Of a stretch of DNA of 64,000 nt, positions 44,951-54,000 are shown in pieces. Positions within the stretch are counted from its first letter, which is position 1, and the number at the start of each line of letters is the position of its first letter. The stretch lies in assembly GCF_000967265.1 (NCBI RefSeq), contig NZ_KQ033885.1, forward strand, positions 343,878 to 407,877. Reading direction: 5' to 3'. This DNA comes from Bifidobacterium mellis. GTDB taxonomy: Bacteria > Actinomycetota > Actinomycetes > Actinomycetales > Bifidobacteriaceae. Both the position numbers and the translations under genes were made by a program. The notes under the pieces were generated by a model. The model saw nothing but the letters and a program-made list of their open reading frames with translations. It was not told where the DNA came from and made no database searches.

Positions 44951-46247
44951 ATCCCCATTCTTGCGCCTGTTCACCTACCCGGGCGCCGCCGGTTTCTGCC
45001 TGTCTGCCGTCCTGGCCCGACTGCCCTTGGGCATGATGGGTCTGGGCATCGTACTGGCCTTGAACAACATCTATGACAACTGGACCTCGGCCGGTCTGAT
45101 GAGCGCCGTCTACACGCTCTGCGCCGCCCTGGTCACCCCTTTCTACGCCCGCCTGTTCGACCGGTTCGGCCAGCGTCGGGTCGGGGTGACGGCCCTGATC
45201 GTGCAGGCTCTGGCCATCCTGGGGTTCGCCATGGGGGCCATGCGCCGGGTTCCCCTGGGTGTGCTCTTTGTGCTGGCGGCCCTGATGGGCCTGACCCAGT
45301 TCGCCTTCGGAGCCCTGGTGCGCACCCGCTGGGCCTGGGTGCTGCGCGACGACAAGACCAACCTGCTCAACACCGCCTATGCCCTGGAGTCGGGGCTGGA
45401 CGAGTGCGTTTTCATCCTGGGGCCCATCCTCTCCGCCTACCTGGCCACCTCGGTCAGCCCGGTCTCCCAGCTCTACCTGCCTGCCCTGGCCCTGCTGATC
45501 GGCGGACTGACCTTCTTCGCCATGCGTTCCACCGAGCCCCCGGCTGTCGTTCGCATGGAATCCGTCAGCCAGTCGGCGGCGGATCATTCCCCGGTGGACG
45601 CCCACGGGGACGTCCTGCCGAGTGATACTGACGGCCACCAGGGCTCCCGCTCGGCTCTGGTCTACCCGGGCATCCTCCTGTTGGTCGTGATTTTCGTCGT
45701 CTTCAACATGAGCTTTTCGGCGGTGGACGTCTCGGTGACCGCCCTGACCAAGTCCATGGGCCGCGAGGGTGCTGTAGGCCTGCAGCTGGCCCTGTTCGCC
45801 CTGGGCTCCCTCTGCGGGGCGCTGATCTTCGGCTCGGTCAGGCTCAAAGGATCCCGCTGGCGCTATCTGGCGACCTTCCTGGTGCTGCTGACACTGGGCT
45901 ATGTGGTCTTCCGCCTGGTCATGGACAACCTGGTCCTGCTGGGTCTGGCCGAGGTGCTGACCGGCCTGTGCGTCTCGCCCATCTTCGCCACCGGCAACCT
46001 GATCGTGCGCGAGAACGTGGATGCCCGGGCCCTGACCGAGGGGCTCTCCTGGCTGTCCACCGGCGGATCCATCGGCACCTCCCTGGGATCCACCCTGGCC
46101 GGAGTCGCCCTGGATCAGTTCGGGCCCCACGGTGGCATGAGCATTCCGGCTGTGGTCACCTGCTGCGCTGTTCCTCTGGCTCTGCTGGGCTGGGCCAGGA
46201 GCCGCAGGAGGGGTATGGTCGTGGAAAAGACCGAAAATGCGCAGTGA
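44937..46247 (+). CDS. Major facilitator superfamily transporter
   Basis: The 436-residue membrane protein has about 12 hydrophobic helices in two halves, separated by a polar cytoplasmic loop (about 200-240). The loop after helix 2 reads FYARLFDRFGQRRVGV, a form of the MFS motif A (G-x-x-x-D-R-x-G-x-R). It is probably a drug or metabolite exporter of the DHA type, as it lacks sugar-porter signatures. GTG 44931 is an alternative start; ATG 44937 follows AGGGACGGTG. It overlaps the acetyltransferase gene and is followed after 36 bases by dapB, which has its own ribosome site. Confidence 0.85.
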   Translation: MAAAKSPFLRLFTYPGAAGFCLSAVLARLPLGMMGLGIVLALNNIYDNWTSAGLMSAVYTLCAALVTPFYARLFDRFGQRRVGVTALIVQALAILGFAMGAMRRVPLGVLFVLAALMGLTQFAFGALVRTRWAWVLRDDKTNLLNTAYALESGLDECVFILGPILSAYLATSVSPVSQLYLPALALLIGGLTFFAMRSTEPPAVVRMESVSQSAADHSPVDAHGDVLPSDTDGHQGSRSALVYPGILLLVVIFVVFNMSFSAVDVSVTALTKSMGREGAVGLQLALFALGSLCGALIFGSVRLKGSRWRYLATFLVLLTLGYVVFRLVMDNLVLLGLAEVLTGLCVSPIFATGNLIVRENVDARALTEGLSWLSTGGSIGTSLGSTLAGVALDQFGPHGGMSIPAVVTCCAVPLALLGWARSRRRGMVVEKTENAQ

Positions 46248-46283
46248 AAACTGTGAAATAAACAGATAAGAAGGAGGCAGCCG

Positions 46284-47021
46284 ATGATTCGCGTATCGGT
46301 GCTGGGCGCAGGCGGACGCATGGGAACCGAGGTGGTGCGTGCCCTGAAGGACGCGCAGGATATGCAGACGGCCCTGCTGCTGGGCCCGGATGACGATCCG
46401 GCTGCCATCAATCCGAGCAACACGGATGTGGCGGTCGACTTCACCAGCCCCGATGCCGTCCTGGGCAACACCCTGGCACTGATAGGGCAGGGGGTCCACA
46501 CCGTCATCGGCACCACCGGCTGGACCAAGGAGCGCCTGGACCAGGTCAGGCAGGCCTTGGACGGGCATCCCGGACTCAGCGTCTTCATCGCTCCCAACTT
46601 CGCCATCTCCGCAGTGCTGGCCGACCGGTTCGCAGCCATGGCAGCCCGCTACTTCGAGTCGGCCGAGGTGGTCGAGCTGCACCATCCCGACAAGGTCGAC
46701 GCCCCCTCCGGCACGGCTCTGGGAACCGCTTCCGCCATCGCCGAGGCCCGCCGTCAGGCTGGCATGGGTCCCATGCCCGATGCGACCCAACAGCCTGATC
46801 CCTCGCGTGGCCGGGTGGTTGACGGTGTCCACGTCCATGCCGTCCGGCTGCGGGGACTCAACGCGCACGAGGAGATCCTCATGGGCAACCCCGGCGAGCA
46901 GCTGACCATTCGCGCGGATAGCTTCGAGCGTGTCTCATTCATGCCCGGAGTTCTCCTGGCAGTCCGCCGTGCTGGAAGCATTCCCGGACTGACCGTGGGC
47001 CTGGACCACTATCTGTTCTGA
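46284..47021 (+). CDS. dapB: 4-hydroxy-tetrahydrodipicolinate reductase
   Basis: The 245-residue enzyme reduces the DapA product with NAD(P)H in lysine and diaminopimelate synthesis. It shows the Rossmann start VSVLGAGGRMGTEVV, VAVDFTSPDAV, GTTGWT, and the signature ELHHPDKVDAPSGTAL with the catalytic His and Lys. Length and motifs are normal. AGAAGGAGGC gives an excellent ribosome site. Directly after its stop lies a broken dapA, so the usual dapB-dapA pair is no longer functional here. Confidence 0.95.
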   Translation: MIRVSVLGAGGRMGTEVVRALKDAQDMQTALLLGPDDDPAAINPSNTDVAVDFTSPDAVLGNTLALIGQGVHTVIGTTGWTKERLDQVRQALDGHPGLSVFIAPNFAISAVLADRFAAMAARYFESAEVVELHHPDKVDAPSGTALGTASAIAEARRQAGMGPMPDATQQPDPSRGRVVDGVHVHAVRLRGLNAHEEILMGNPGEQLTIRADSFERVSFMPGVLLAVRRAGSIPGLTVGLDHYLF

Positions 47022-47647
47022 TATCCGCAAGAGCGTCCCATCTGCTTCCTCCCGCCCCCTTCTGACTGGTGATCCCCGTCATGATCACGTCCATGAACAA
47101 GGACGGATCCGTGGATTATGGGGCAGCCGCCAACCTGGCCTGGACTCTGGTGGCTGATGGGGCCGACGGCATTCTGGTCAATGGCACTACAGACGAGTCT
47201 CCCGTCACCCAATGGAGGAGAAGGTCAACCTGGTCAGGGTCGTCAAGGATGCCGTCGATGTGCCTGTCGTCTCCGGAGCGGGCTCGAACGACACGGCGCG
47301 CACGGTCCGGTGGTGGAGATGACCCTGGAGGCTGGGGCCGATGCACTGCTATTCGTGGCTTTCCCGGGATGGGGTGGTGGCCCACTTCCGTTTGGTGTGC
47401 GAGTCGGCTGAGCGGCCAATCATTTTCTATGATGTGTCTGGACGGACCGGACTGCACATCGAGATGGACACCTACCGGCGGTTGGCTGTGTGTCTGGTCC
47501 TGCTGGTCCAGGCGCTGAATGGCCAGCGCCGCTTTGAAGGCGGCCGGCAGGCTGGATCAGACCGCCATGAGGCTGTCCGATCTGGGTTCCGATGAGGGTC
47601 AGGTGGTTCTTGTCTGAAAGGGCATGAAGGCTGCCGGGCTGATCTGA
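47021..47647 (+). pseudogene. dapA: Decayed dapA (4-hydroxy-tetrahydrodipicolinate synthase)
   Basis: Pieces of DapA appear in order but in different frames. LLPPAPF is followed by an in-frame TGA (47063-47065). Then come VIPVMITSMNKDGSVDYGAA and GILVNGTTDESPV; after a frameshift near 47212, EEKVNLVRVVKDAVDVPVV and GAGSNDTAR. In a third frame VVEMTLEAGADALLFV appears, then VVAHFRLVCESAERPIIFYD and GRTGLHIEMDTYRRLA. GRLDQTAMRLSDLG follows another shift, and KGMKAAGLI ends at TGA 47645-47647. A normal start codon is missing (ATA at 47021). Internal stretches including the catalytic Lys region are lost. The remnant covers both ends of the gene, so it decayed in place next to dapB. Confidence 0.88.
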
Positions 47648-47727
47648 ATCAGTCCTGAAAGCAAGCAACGGTGCCATTGCCTGTGGCAAGGGCATTCAGG
47701 CCGTGCAGCGTCTGGTGGCGCTTCTCC

Positions 47728-47799
47728 AAGTACCGCAGGGGCTCCATGCGTATCGTCCCGCTCGGGGGTCTGGGGCAGATCGGCCGGAACATGAATGTG
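47728..47799 (+). pseudogene. Fragment of the RNase J gene
   Basis: The frame at 47728-47799 encodes KYRRGSMRIVPLGGLGQIG followed by RNMNV, which is the highly conserved start of the beta-lactamase domain of RNase J (R-I-x-P-L-G-G-L-G-E-I-G-R-N-M). Similarity ends abruptly near 47800, where an antisense kinase fragment begins. In actinobacteria the RNase J gene normally follows dapA, so this is its left-over 5' part in the original place. A complete gene is expected elsewhere in the genome. Confidence 0.75.
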
Positions 47800-47992
47800 T
47801 TGGCCTCCCTCAAGAAGAGTTCATGGGCATCATGGCTGCAGGCGCTTGCCTTGACGGCTACCGGGGGTGAAGGAGCCTCCCGCTCATACAGCACATGGAC
47901 GAAGTGGTCCATCTGTCCAAAATGCGGACATAGCGATAGCCCGGCGGATGTGGTACCAATGTCGGCGGGATTCCGGAAGGCAGTCGGGTCAT
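47800..47992 (-). pseudogene. 5' fragment of a Ser/Thr protein kinase gene
   Basis: On the minus strand, from ATG at 47990-47992, the frame gives MTRLPSGIPPTLVPHPPGYR then YVRILD. After a frameshift near 47915 it continues as VHVLYEREAPSPPVAVKASA and HDAHELFLREANT. The second part aligns with the N-lobe of the Pkb2-like kinase at 33722-35308 (shared YE-x-E, PVAVK, H-x-LFLREA-x-T). The rest of the kinase is missing. The break point coincides with the end of the RNase J fragment, indicating a rearrangement junction. Confidence 0.65.
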
Positions 47993-48038
47993 AAAAACCA
48001 ATATATTTGCAATTTTGCGGATTCGAGTGCCAACTTGA

Positions 48039-48068
48039 TTAGGCGAAATGCCCGGTCCGTGATAAACT
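48039..48068 (+). promoter_or_regulatory. Candidate promoter for the first WXG100-like gene
   Basis: An extended -10, TGATAAACT (48060-48068), lies 74 bases before the start codon; TTAGGC (48039-48044) could be a poor -35, and TTGATT (48035-48040) is at longer spacing. The region 47993-48141 is A/T-rich and contains no gene. Confidence 0.3.
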
Positions 48069-48141
48069 TTTCTTGTCGGTTGAGGAAGCTGATTGTTTTT
48101 AGCGGTATCTTTCAGCTGATTCGTGCATAGGAGGGAATGCT

Positions 48142-48435
48142 ATGGCAAATGTATCGGTTACTTATGGTGATTTGGACGGCGCTGTCAACGATTTGAAGAA
48201 TGGGCACGATACACTCGTCTCCGAATTGAATGCCTTGAAGAGCAAGATTGATGCCCTTGTCGCAAGCGGTTTCGTGACGGACCGTGCCTCCGGCGCTTTC
48301 CAGCAGTCTTATGAGGAATTCACAAAAGGAGCCACCCAGACCGTCGATGGTTTGAACGGCATGGAGGACTTCCTGAACAAGACCAAGCAGTCGCTGTCTG
48401 ATCTGGATAGCCAGCTGGCCAGTTCTCTGCAATAG
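48142..48435 (+). CDS. WXG100/ESAT-6-like protein A
   Basis: The 97-residue protein has the size and helical hairpin pattern of WXG100 proteins: a first amphipathic helix (about 8-43), a turn (GFVTDRASGAF) and a second long helix to the end. The W-x-G turn itself is absent; SGAFQQSYEEF takes its place. The C-terminal SDLDSQL is shared with the second WXG100-like protein at 61454. Such proteins are secreted as dimers through an EccC/EssC ATPase. TAGGAGGGAATGCT gives a strong ribosome site. It stands alone, 433 bases ahead of the kinase gene, probably with its own promoter. Confidence 0.8.
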   Translation: MANVSVTYGDLDGAVNDLKNGHDTLVSELNALKSKIDALVASGFVTDRASGAFQQSYEEFTKGATQTVDGLNGMEDFLNKTKQSLSDLDSQLASSLQ

Positions 48436-48868
48436 AACCTCTGTCTGCGAGGGAAATATGCGCCTTTGTGCCTGCAGGTGTGTTGGCAGGTGGGGCATAG
48501 TTGCTTAAGACGTGTATAGGTGCATTTTGGCATTCTTGTCTTTAAGACAAGACATCGCAGGCGATGGAGCTGTCTGGGCTTATTGCGGCTCCTTCTGACC
48601 AGCCATGATCAGGAGGAACCGTAATTGTCTCTCTCCAATGGTTCGTTGTTGTGTTACGAGAATCAGCCTGTCGGATGTGTATTTGCCAGACTGTGATGTT
48701 CGCGTGCATGCGTCCTCCGCAGGAATCAGAAACCTTGTTGAGGATTGAGATGTCGGCTTGATTCCACATTGATGTCGGGATCGGGGCTGTGGCTGATCCC
48801 TGAACAATGCGGTTTCTGTCACGAAGTTAGTCAATGACTCACAATACATGCAATAGCTGGGGAGAGAT
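48436..48868. other. 433-base gap in the secretion cluster without a supported gene
   Basis: The gap holds a perfect 7-bp inverted repeat TTGTCTT/AAGACAA (48536-48542 with 48544-48550), soon followed by CATCGC/GCGATG (48553-48566). Short frames occur on both strands but lack ribosome sites and family likeness. It probably holds the end of the WXG100 message and the promoter of the kinase operon; the dyad is a candidate operator. Confidence 0.4.
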
Positions 48869-50602
48869 GTGGCTGCTGAGAATACGGTAATCGGCGGGAG
48901 ATATCGTATCTTGACGCAGATAGGCAGGGGCGGAATGTCCACTGTCTATCTTGCACTGGATACATCATTGAACAAGCAATGGGCTGTCAAGGAGATCAGA
49001 CAGGTAACTGATCCCGTGAAGCGGGACATGATTATCAAGAGCATCACCGTTGAAGCCAATATGATCAAGCGCTTGGACCATCCGGCTATTCCTCGGATTG
49101 TTGATCTGATCGATGACCATGGCACGCTGTATGTCGTCATGGACTATGTGGAGGGCCGGACGCTCGCGGATATCCTTAAAAACGAGGGACCGCAGCCTGA
49201 AGACCGTGTAGCTGATTGGGGCATCCAGCTATGCGATGCACTTAACTACCTGCACAGCCGGAAGCCCCCGGTCATATACCGCGATATGAAGCCATCGAAC
49301 GTGATGGTAACACCAAACGGAGCCATCAAACTGATAGATTTTGGCATTGCCATTGAAATGGGATCTGATGATGACCGGTCCTCACTGATCGGGGACGACA
49401 GGCAGTTGGGCACGCAAGGTTATGGTGCTCCCGAGCAATTCAGCGAAACAGGTCGCGTGGATCAGCGCACCGACATTTATGCCTTGGGTGCGACACTATA
49501 CAACCTGCTGACAGGAGTACACCCGCGTTCCGGATCATTCAAACCAATCCGGGACATCGTTCCCTCCTTGTCCGCTGGCCTTGAAGAGATCATATCTGTC
49601 GCGACTCAGACTAACCCTGAGGCAAGATTCCAGAACTGTGCTCAGATGGCTTATGCATTGAGACATTACAAGGAGGTTGATGAGGTTCATCGTCAAGCGC
49701 TCACCAGGAAATGGCGTGCGTTCATCGCTGTCATAATTGCTTCAGCGGTCTGTTTTGGGCTTTCGGCATGTTCGCTGGGCATGGTGTATAGAACGCGCAA
49801 TGGCGACTTCAGTTATTGGATGGACCAAGCCGCTCAGACAACGGTCAGCGCTAGAGCCGAAAACGATTTTGTCCATGCTGCCTCCATCAAACCGGACTCT
49901 GTCGACCCGTATATGGGGTTGATCAGTTTGTATACGGCAGACGGTGCATTCGATTCACAAGAGGAGCGCACATTCAATGCTGTAATCACAGAGCACAGCA
50001 ATTCTCTGCGTAAACATTCCGAGGACTGGTCGAGATTGTGTTATGAAACAGGAAAGCTGTATTGGTACTACTTCAAGGTGCCTGAAGAAGCCAAAACAGC
50101 CTCAGGCTCCGCTATGACGGATCAGGAATCAATGAGGATGGAACGCATCAGGGCGGCCTCTCCTTGGATGCATGAGGCAGCCAAGAACAAGGACTACAAG
50201 AAGGCTGAACTCGCGGATATCTACGCAGGCATGGCAGATTTCAATACGCAAATCGTTCCACTCATCAATGAGGGATCGGATGCCGGCAAATACAAACCGT
50301 ATGCACGACGCTTGCAACAATTGCTGGATGCTTCCCGTCATGAAAGCAATGACGTTATTCGATTGGAGGCCGCCAATCTGACGCTGGACGCCTTGCAGAT
50401 CTTTCCAAGGAAGTTCAGGGCGGATGGCATCGGCAAGGATCAGATGAATGCCTTGGCGGATCGGTCTATCTTCTTGGCCGCCTCGGTAACCCCTACGACT
50501 GCGTTGCTTGACGAGAGAAAAAACGAGGCCAATGAATCCTCAAAACGGGTGCACGCCTCTATAGACAACGCCTTTGTGGATATCAAGGGGGATAAGCGAT
50601 GA
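48869..50602 (+). CDS. Transmembrane Ser/Thr kinase with large ectodomain (T7SS cluster)
   Basis: The 577-residue protein has an N-terminal Hanks-type kinase (about 10-275): IGRGGMSTVY loop near 17-26, QWAVKEI with the ATP-binding Lys near 39, YRDMKPSNV near 137 (Tyr in place of the usual His) and DFGIAIE near 158. One membrane helix (about 287-310) and a 265-residue, mainly helical outer domain follow. The layout kinase-helix-helical ectodomain recalls EssB/YukC of Firmicute T7SS, but EssB is a pseudokinase whereas the catalytic Lys and Asp residues are present here. It starts at GTG 48869 after GGGGAGAG. The next gene overlaps its stop by four bases. It probably phosphorylates the downstream small membrane protein or the ATPase. 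Confidence 0.87.
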   Translation: MAAENTVIGGRYRILTQIGRGGMSTVYLALDTSLNKQWAVKEIRQVTDPVKRDMIIKSITVEANMIKRLDHPAIPRIVDLIDDHGTLYVVMDYVEGRTLADILKNEGPQPEDRVADWGIQLCDALNYLHSRKPPVIYRDMKPSNVMVTPNGAIKLIDFGIAIEMGSDDDRSSLIGDDRQLGTQGYGAPEQFSETGRVDQRTDIYALGATLYNLLTGVHPRSGSFKPIRDIVPSLSAGLEEIISVATQTNPEARFQNCAQMAYALRHYKEVDEVHRQALTRKWRAFIAVIIASAVCFGLSACSLGMVYRTRNGDFSYWMDQAAQTTVSARAENDFVHAASIKPDSVDPYMGLISLYTADGAFDSQEERTFNAVITEHSNSLRKHSEDWSRLCYETGKLYWYYFKVPEEAKTASGSAMTDQESMRMERIRAASPWMHEAAKNKDYKKAELADIYAGMADFNTQIVPLINEGSDAGKYKPYARRLQQLLDASRHESNDVIRLEAANLTLDALQIFPRKFRADGIGKDQMNALADRSIFLAASVTPTTALLDERKNEANESSKRVHASIDNAFVDIKGDKR

Positions 50603-51042
50603 GCACCTGGACCTGGAGAATGCTGGCTCTGGTATTTCTGGCGGTTGCCCTGGTTCTGGTGGTTGCCGCGATTGTGCTCTATAGGGTCCTGCATATACGC
50701 CAGGTGCGGGATGCCCTTACTGGCCGCAGCGCGGCTACTGAAATTGAACAGATGCGCACAGCCAGGGCAGGTACATGGGCAATGGCCGGCTCACAACTGC
50801 AGACTGGCGATCTGAGTTTCAACCCAGGAATTGGGAACAGTCAGGATTTCGCATCTTCCCGCGAGCATCCGGTCGAATTCGTGGTGCATTCGGCCGATAC
50901 ATCATCGGAATCCGGGCAAGTGAGCGCTCAATCATCCCGGGTTGATGATGACGAGCAGCAGACCTCTCTGATCGGCCATGAGCACGCCGAAACAAGCGCT
51001 CGCGATGATGAGGCCCAAACCACGCTTGCAGAAAGGTTTTGA
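50599..51042 (+). CDS. Small single-helix membrane protein with acidic Thr-rich tail
   Basis: The 147-residue protein is not recognised as a family. It has one N-terminal membrane helix (about 7-30) and a soluble, low-complexity tail. Two similar motifs near the end, DEQQTSLIG (about 118-126) and DEAQTTLAERF (about 137-147), place Thr pairs behind acidic residues. These resemble phosphorylation sites recognised by FHA domains, such as the TT motif of GarA. The start overlaps the kinase stop by four bases, so both are made together. It is a plausible kinase substrate that docks the FHA protein encoded at 60946; this is inference. Confidence 0.7.
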   Translation: MSTWTWRMLALVFLAVALVLVVAAIVLYRVLHIRQVRDALTGRSAATEIEQMRTARAGTWAMAGSQLQTGDLSFNPGIGNSQDFASSREHPVEFVVHSADTSSESGQVSAQSSRVDDDEQQTSLIGHEHAETSARDDEAQTTLAERF

Positions 51043-51046
51043 CACC

Positions 51047-54000
51047 ATGGTGGAGTCCGAAAAAAGCACTAAGGCGATAAAGGTCTTCTGCTGCATCATG
51101 AGTTTTTCAGTTCTGTTCTGTCTCACCTTGCTCGTATGGCAGCTATTGCTCCCCACCCGTGCCTTGGCGGCGGAGAAGAAGAGCGCCAAGGACCGCATAT
51201 CCGTATCGATGACTTATCAGCAGATGAAGTCCGAAGATGACCTTACAGACGGAAAGACATGGATTGCCGCAGGGCCGCGTTCTGTTACGTTGACTATCAC
51301 TCCGCGTTCGGCGGATGGTGTCGATTGGCAATCTTCAAAGGATGGCTCGCTGGCAATCGAAGGCATCAGTATCTCCGGCAAAGGACCATGTCCGGTCCTG
51401 CAGCAAAGCGACGATCCCGGACAACAGCCTTCCCGGACCTATACGCTTAGCTACACCCATGGCGGAGGCAACTCCCATGATGGCCAGGAATATTTGTTGG
51501 ACAAGTGTCAGCTGAAATTCAGCTATACATTAACTTCGGACAAGGAGGGCGGAAAGGCCGAAAGCCTCAGCGGAGACTTTTCGGAAACGCTCAGTTCTAT
51601 AGGCATGGCTGCGGTCGATAGCGAAGGCAAGGATATCGATTTCGCTGAACACCCCGATTCCATAATTGTGGATTCAACATCTGACAGAAGCCTCAGACTA
51701 TGGGTATCCGGGGTTCCGAAGGCCGACCCGCTTTCTGGCTATTTCCGCAAAGCTGACACAGTATCTCTTTCGTCACGCGACCCGTGGCTGGACCGTATAG
51801 TCAACATTGCCTTCAACAACCACAAGAGAGCCAATCCCAATGCCGATTTTGCTCCCATGACCATAAGTCGGATTCCTCAGCATGACCAGGCCGATGACCC
51901 CAATCATCTGCCTCCTGCCAGCTTTCCTTGCGGGCGCCACGACTCATACTCGCAAAGAGATGCTCGAATCAACAAGGGCCATGGGGATCACTCAGGGGTC
52001 TGGAAGGTGCTCAATCAATCATGTAAAGCCGAGGTGAACAGGCCGCCATACAATTCCAATGCCCGTTATGAGGCCCGTCCCCAAGAGGAGCTCGCCCGTT
52101 ATCTGCATCCAGCGGATGCCGGGCAGGATCACAACTACCTTTCATTCATTTATGACACTGAAAAGCCTATGCTGACCTCAGCCAGCTATTTGTCCCACGG
52201 TCTTGAATCACACCCTGGAGATGTTGATTTCCCCGTTTCCGACGGAGTCATGGCCTTCAAGGATCGCGTCATCAGGCTGAGGGCCAAGGATATTCTTCCA
52301 TCCAGACCAATCGTCAATTCGAATGGCGAACAACACTACCCGCAGCGAATCAGGAATGACGGTCCCAGCGACCCCTTCGCCTCCGGCTTGGCAAGGCTCA
52401 TGTTGAAAGGGAACCGTTATGACGGTGTCGATAGTAAAGGCAATCCCCGGACTCCGGTTCCGTTGAAACAGTGCTCCGCTGACACCGGCGTTCGGAACGA
52501 TGACGACTGTGATTACTCTGTCTCCGCAGGTTCTGATGAACAGGGCGAATACTATGACGTGGATTTCCGATCCTCCGGATATTACGATTTCAGCACCATA
52601 AAGGCCACAGTCGTTGATAAAGCCGGCAATGAAGATGACCTCTTCCCCCTCAAGAGTGGACAGACGGATCGCTCCAAGTCTCCTGACACGAATGCAATGA
52701 TTGGCAAACTTCTGATTGATGTCAGCTATGAAACAATCGGGGAGCCCAGGATTGCGGTTGCGAGTCGTTCCTCCGACGCTCCCAGGAAGCCAGGTGCTGT
52801 GCCTCCTGCCCCCTCCGGCAGTGGACTGGACAGGTATTATTTCAATTCAGATGTCCGCTTGGCAGTGCAGACCAAAGACCAGTATTTGGCCTACTACCTC
52901 CATACGCTGGCCAATGATCCCCGCAGAAATGTCGGCGTATTGAAATATTGGCGCGATGATCTGCCAAATGGGTCCAACGAGGCCAAGACGGCCTGCAAGG
53001 TGGAGGAGTCCAACATAACCGAGGATCGCGACGAAAACTGGACGTGGAGTCTGGCCTGTGACGACAGTGTCGAGCAGATCAATGGAGCCAGCGGGTCCTA
53101 TCCGACCAATGGTAAATACACCTTTGTGCTCAATGCGGATATTATGCCTGCTTGGTTCACTTCCTCAAGGACTCAGTTTGGTATAGATACCAGCGCTCCT
53201 GTGGCAGACGGATTTGAGGGTCCGCGTGGTGACGGATTGAAGATAATCCGTAGATTCCCTATCAAGGGTTCCCATAAGACCATTGTGACCAGTCCCGGAC
53301 AAAATCATATCCGGTTCAGGGTTCAGGATCTTCTGCCAAAGGAGCAGGTGGGTCCTGATGAAGTTCCAGGAGCCTCGCAGGAGGGAGCATCAGGTATTGC
53401 CGGGAATTGCGCTGCGGGCACCTGCCATGGCACGGTCCAGATTTCCATGCCTGCTCCAACCGATTTGCAGGGCAATGCCATAGGCGATTCTGCTGCAAGG
53501 AACATGACTATACCGGTGGATGAATCCGGCTGGTTCAAGATCGATCTGAAAGACGAAGGTTTATACGATCTGTCGAAAATCGTGCTGACTGTTGCTGATT
53601 GGGCAGAGCATCCGGTCAATGGCGGTGATGGTGACCGGGCGCGGAATGTGCTGAAAGTCAGCCTCGACGAGTTGGTCAACAAGTACCCTGATGCCGGAGG
53701 CTTCAATGAAGCCTACGATGCCCTGGTGATCGACAACCCTCAGAATCAGAGGACGGCTGAGATAATACTTAGACAGGCCGAGTCCAATCCCGCTTCCACG
53801 AATCCTGCATACTACTTCAGAGGCGAAGCGCTTGTCGACTTCAAAGTGAAAGACAGGTGGTTCCCGCTGTATCAGGCTGTCGGTGACGAGAGCAATAAGA
53901 ATTTCTTCCATGGCTCCGTCAGTCCGGCTGCTCCGACACCATTCCCCGCAGTGTCGTTCGAACCAGACGCCTGGGTTCCTGACTCCGCGAGTCCGGACAC

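Noticed and set aside
47993..48141. Attachment site or IS end at the island edge
   Set aside because: No inverted terminal repeats, direct repeats, tRNA or integrase were seen; the right end is outside the window.
48605..48748. A + strand frame of about 45 codons (MIRRNRNCLS...) in the same gap
   Set aside because: No ribosome site and no match to anything I know; may be a gene remnant but not supported.
48542..48942. Two overlapping minus-strand frames of 75 and 120 codons in the gap before the kinase gene
   Set aside because: No ribosome site or family likeness, and the longer one runs into the kinase coding region.
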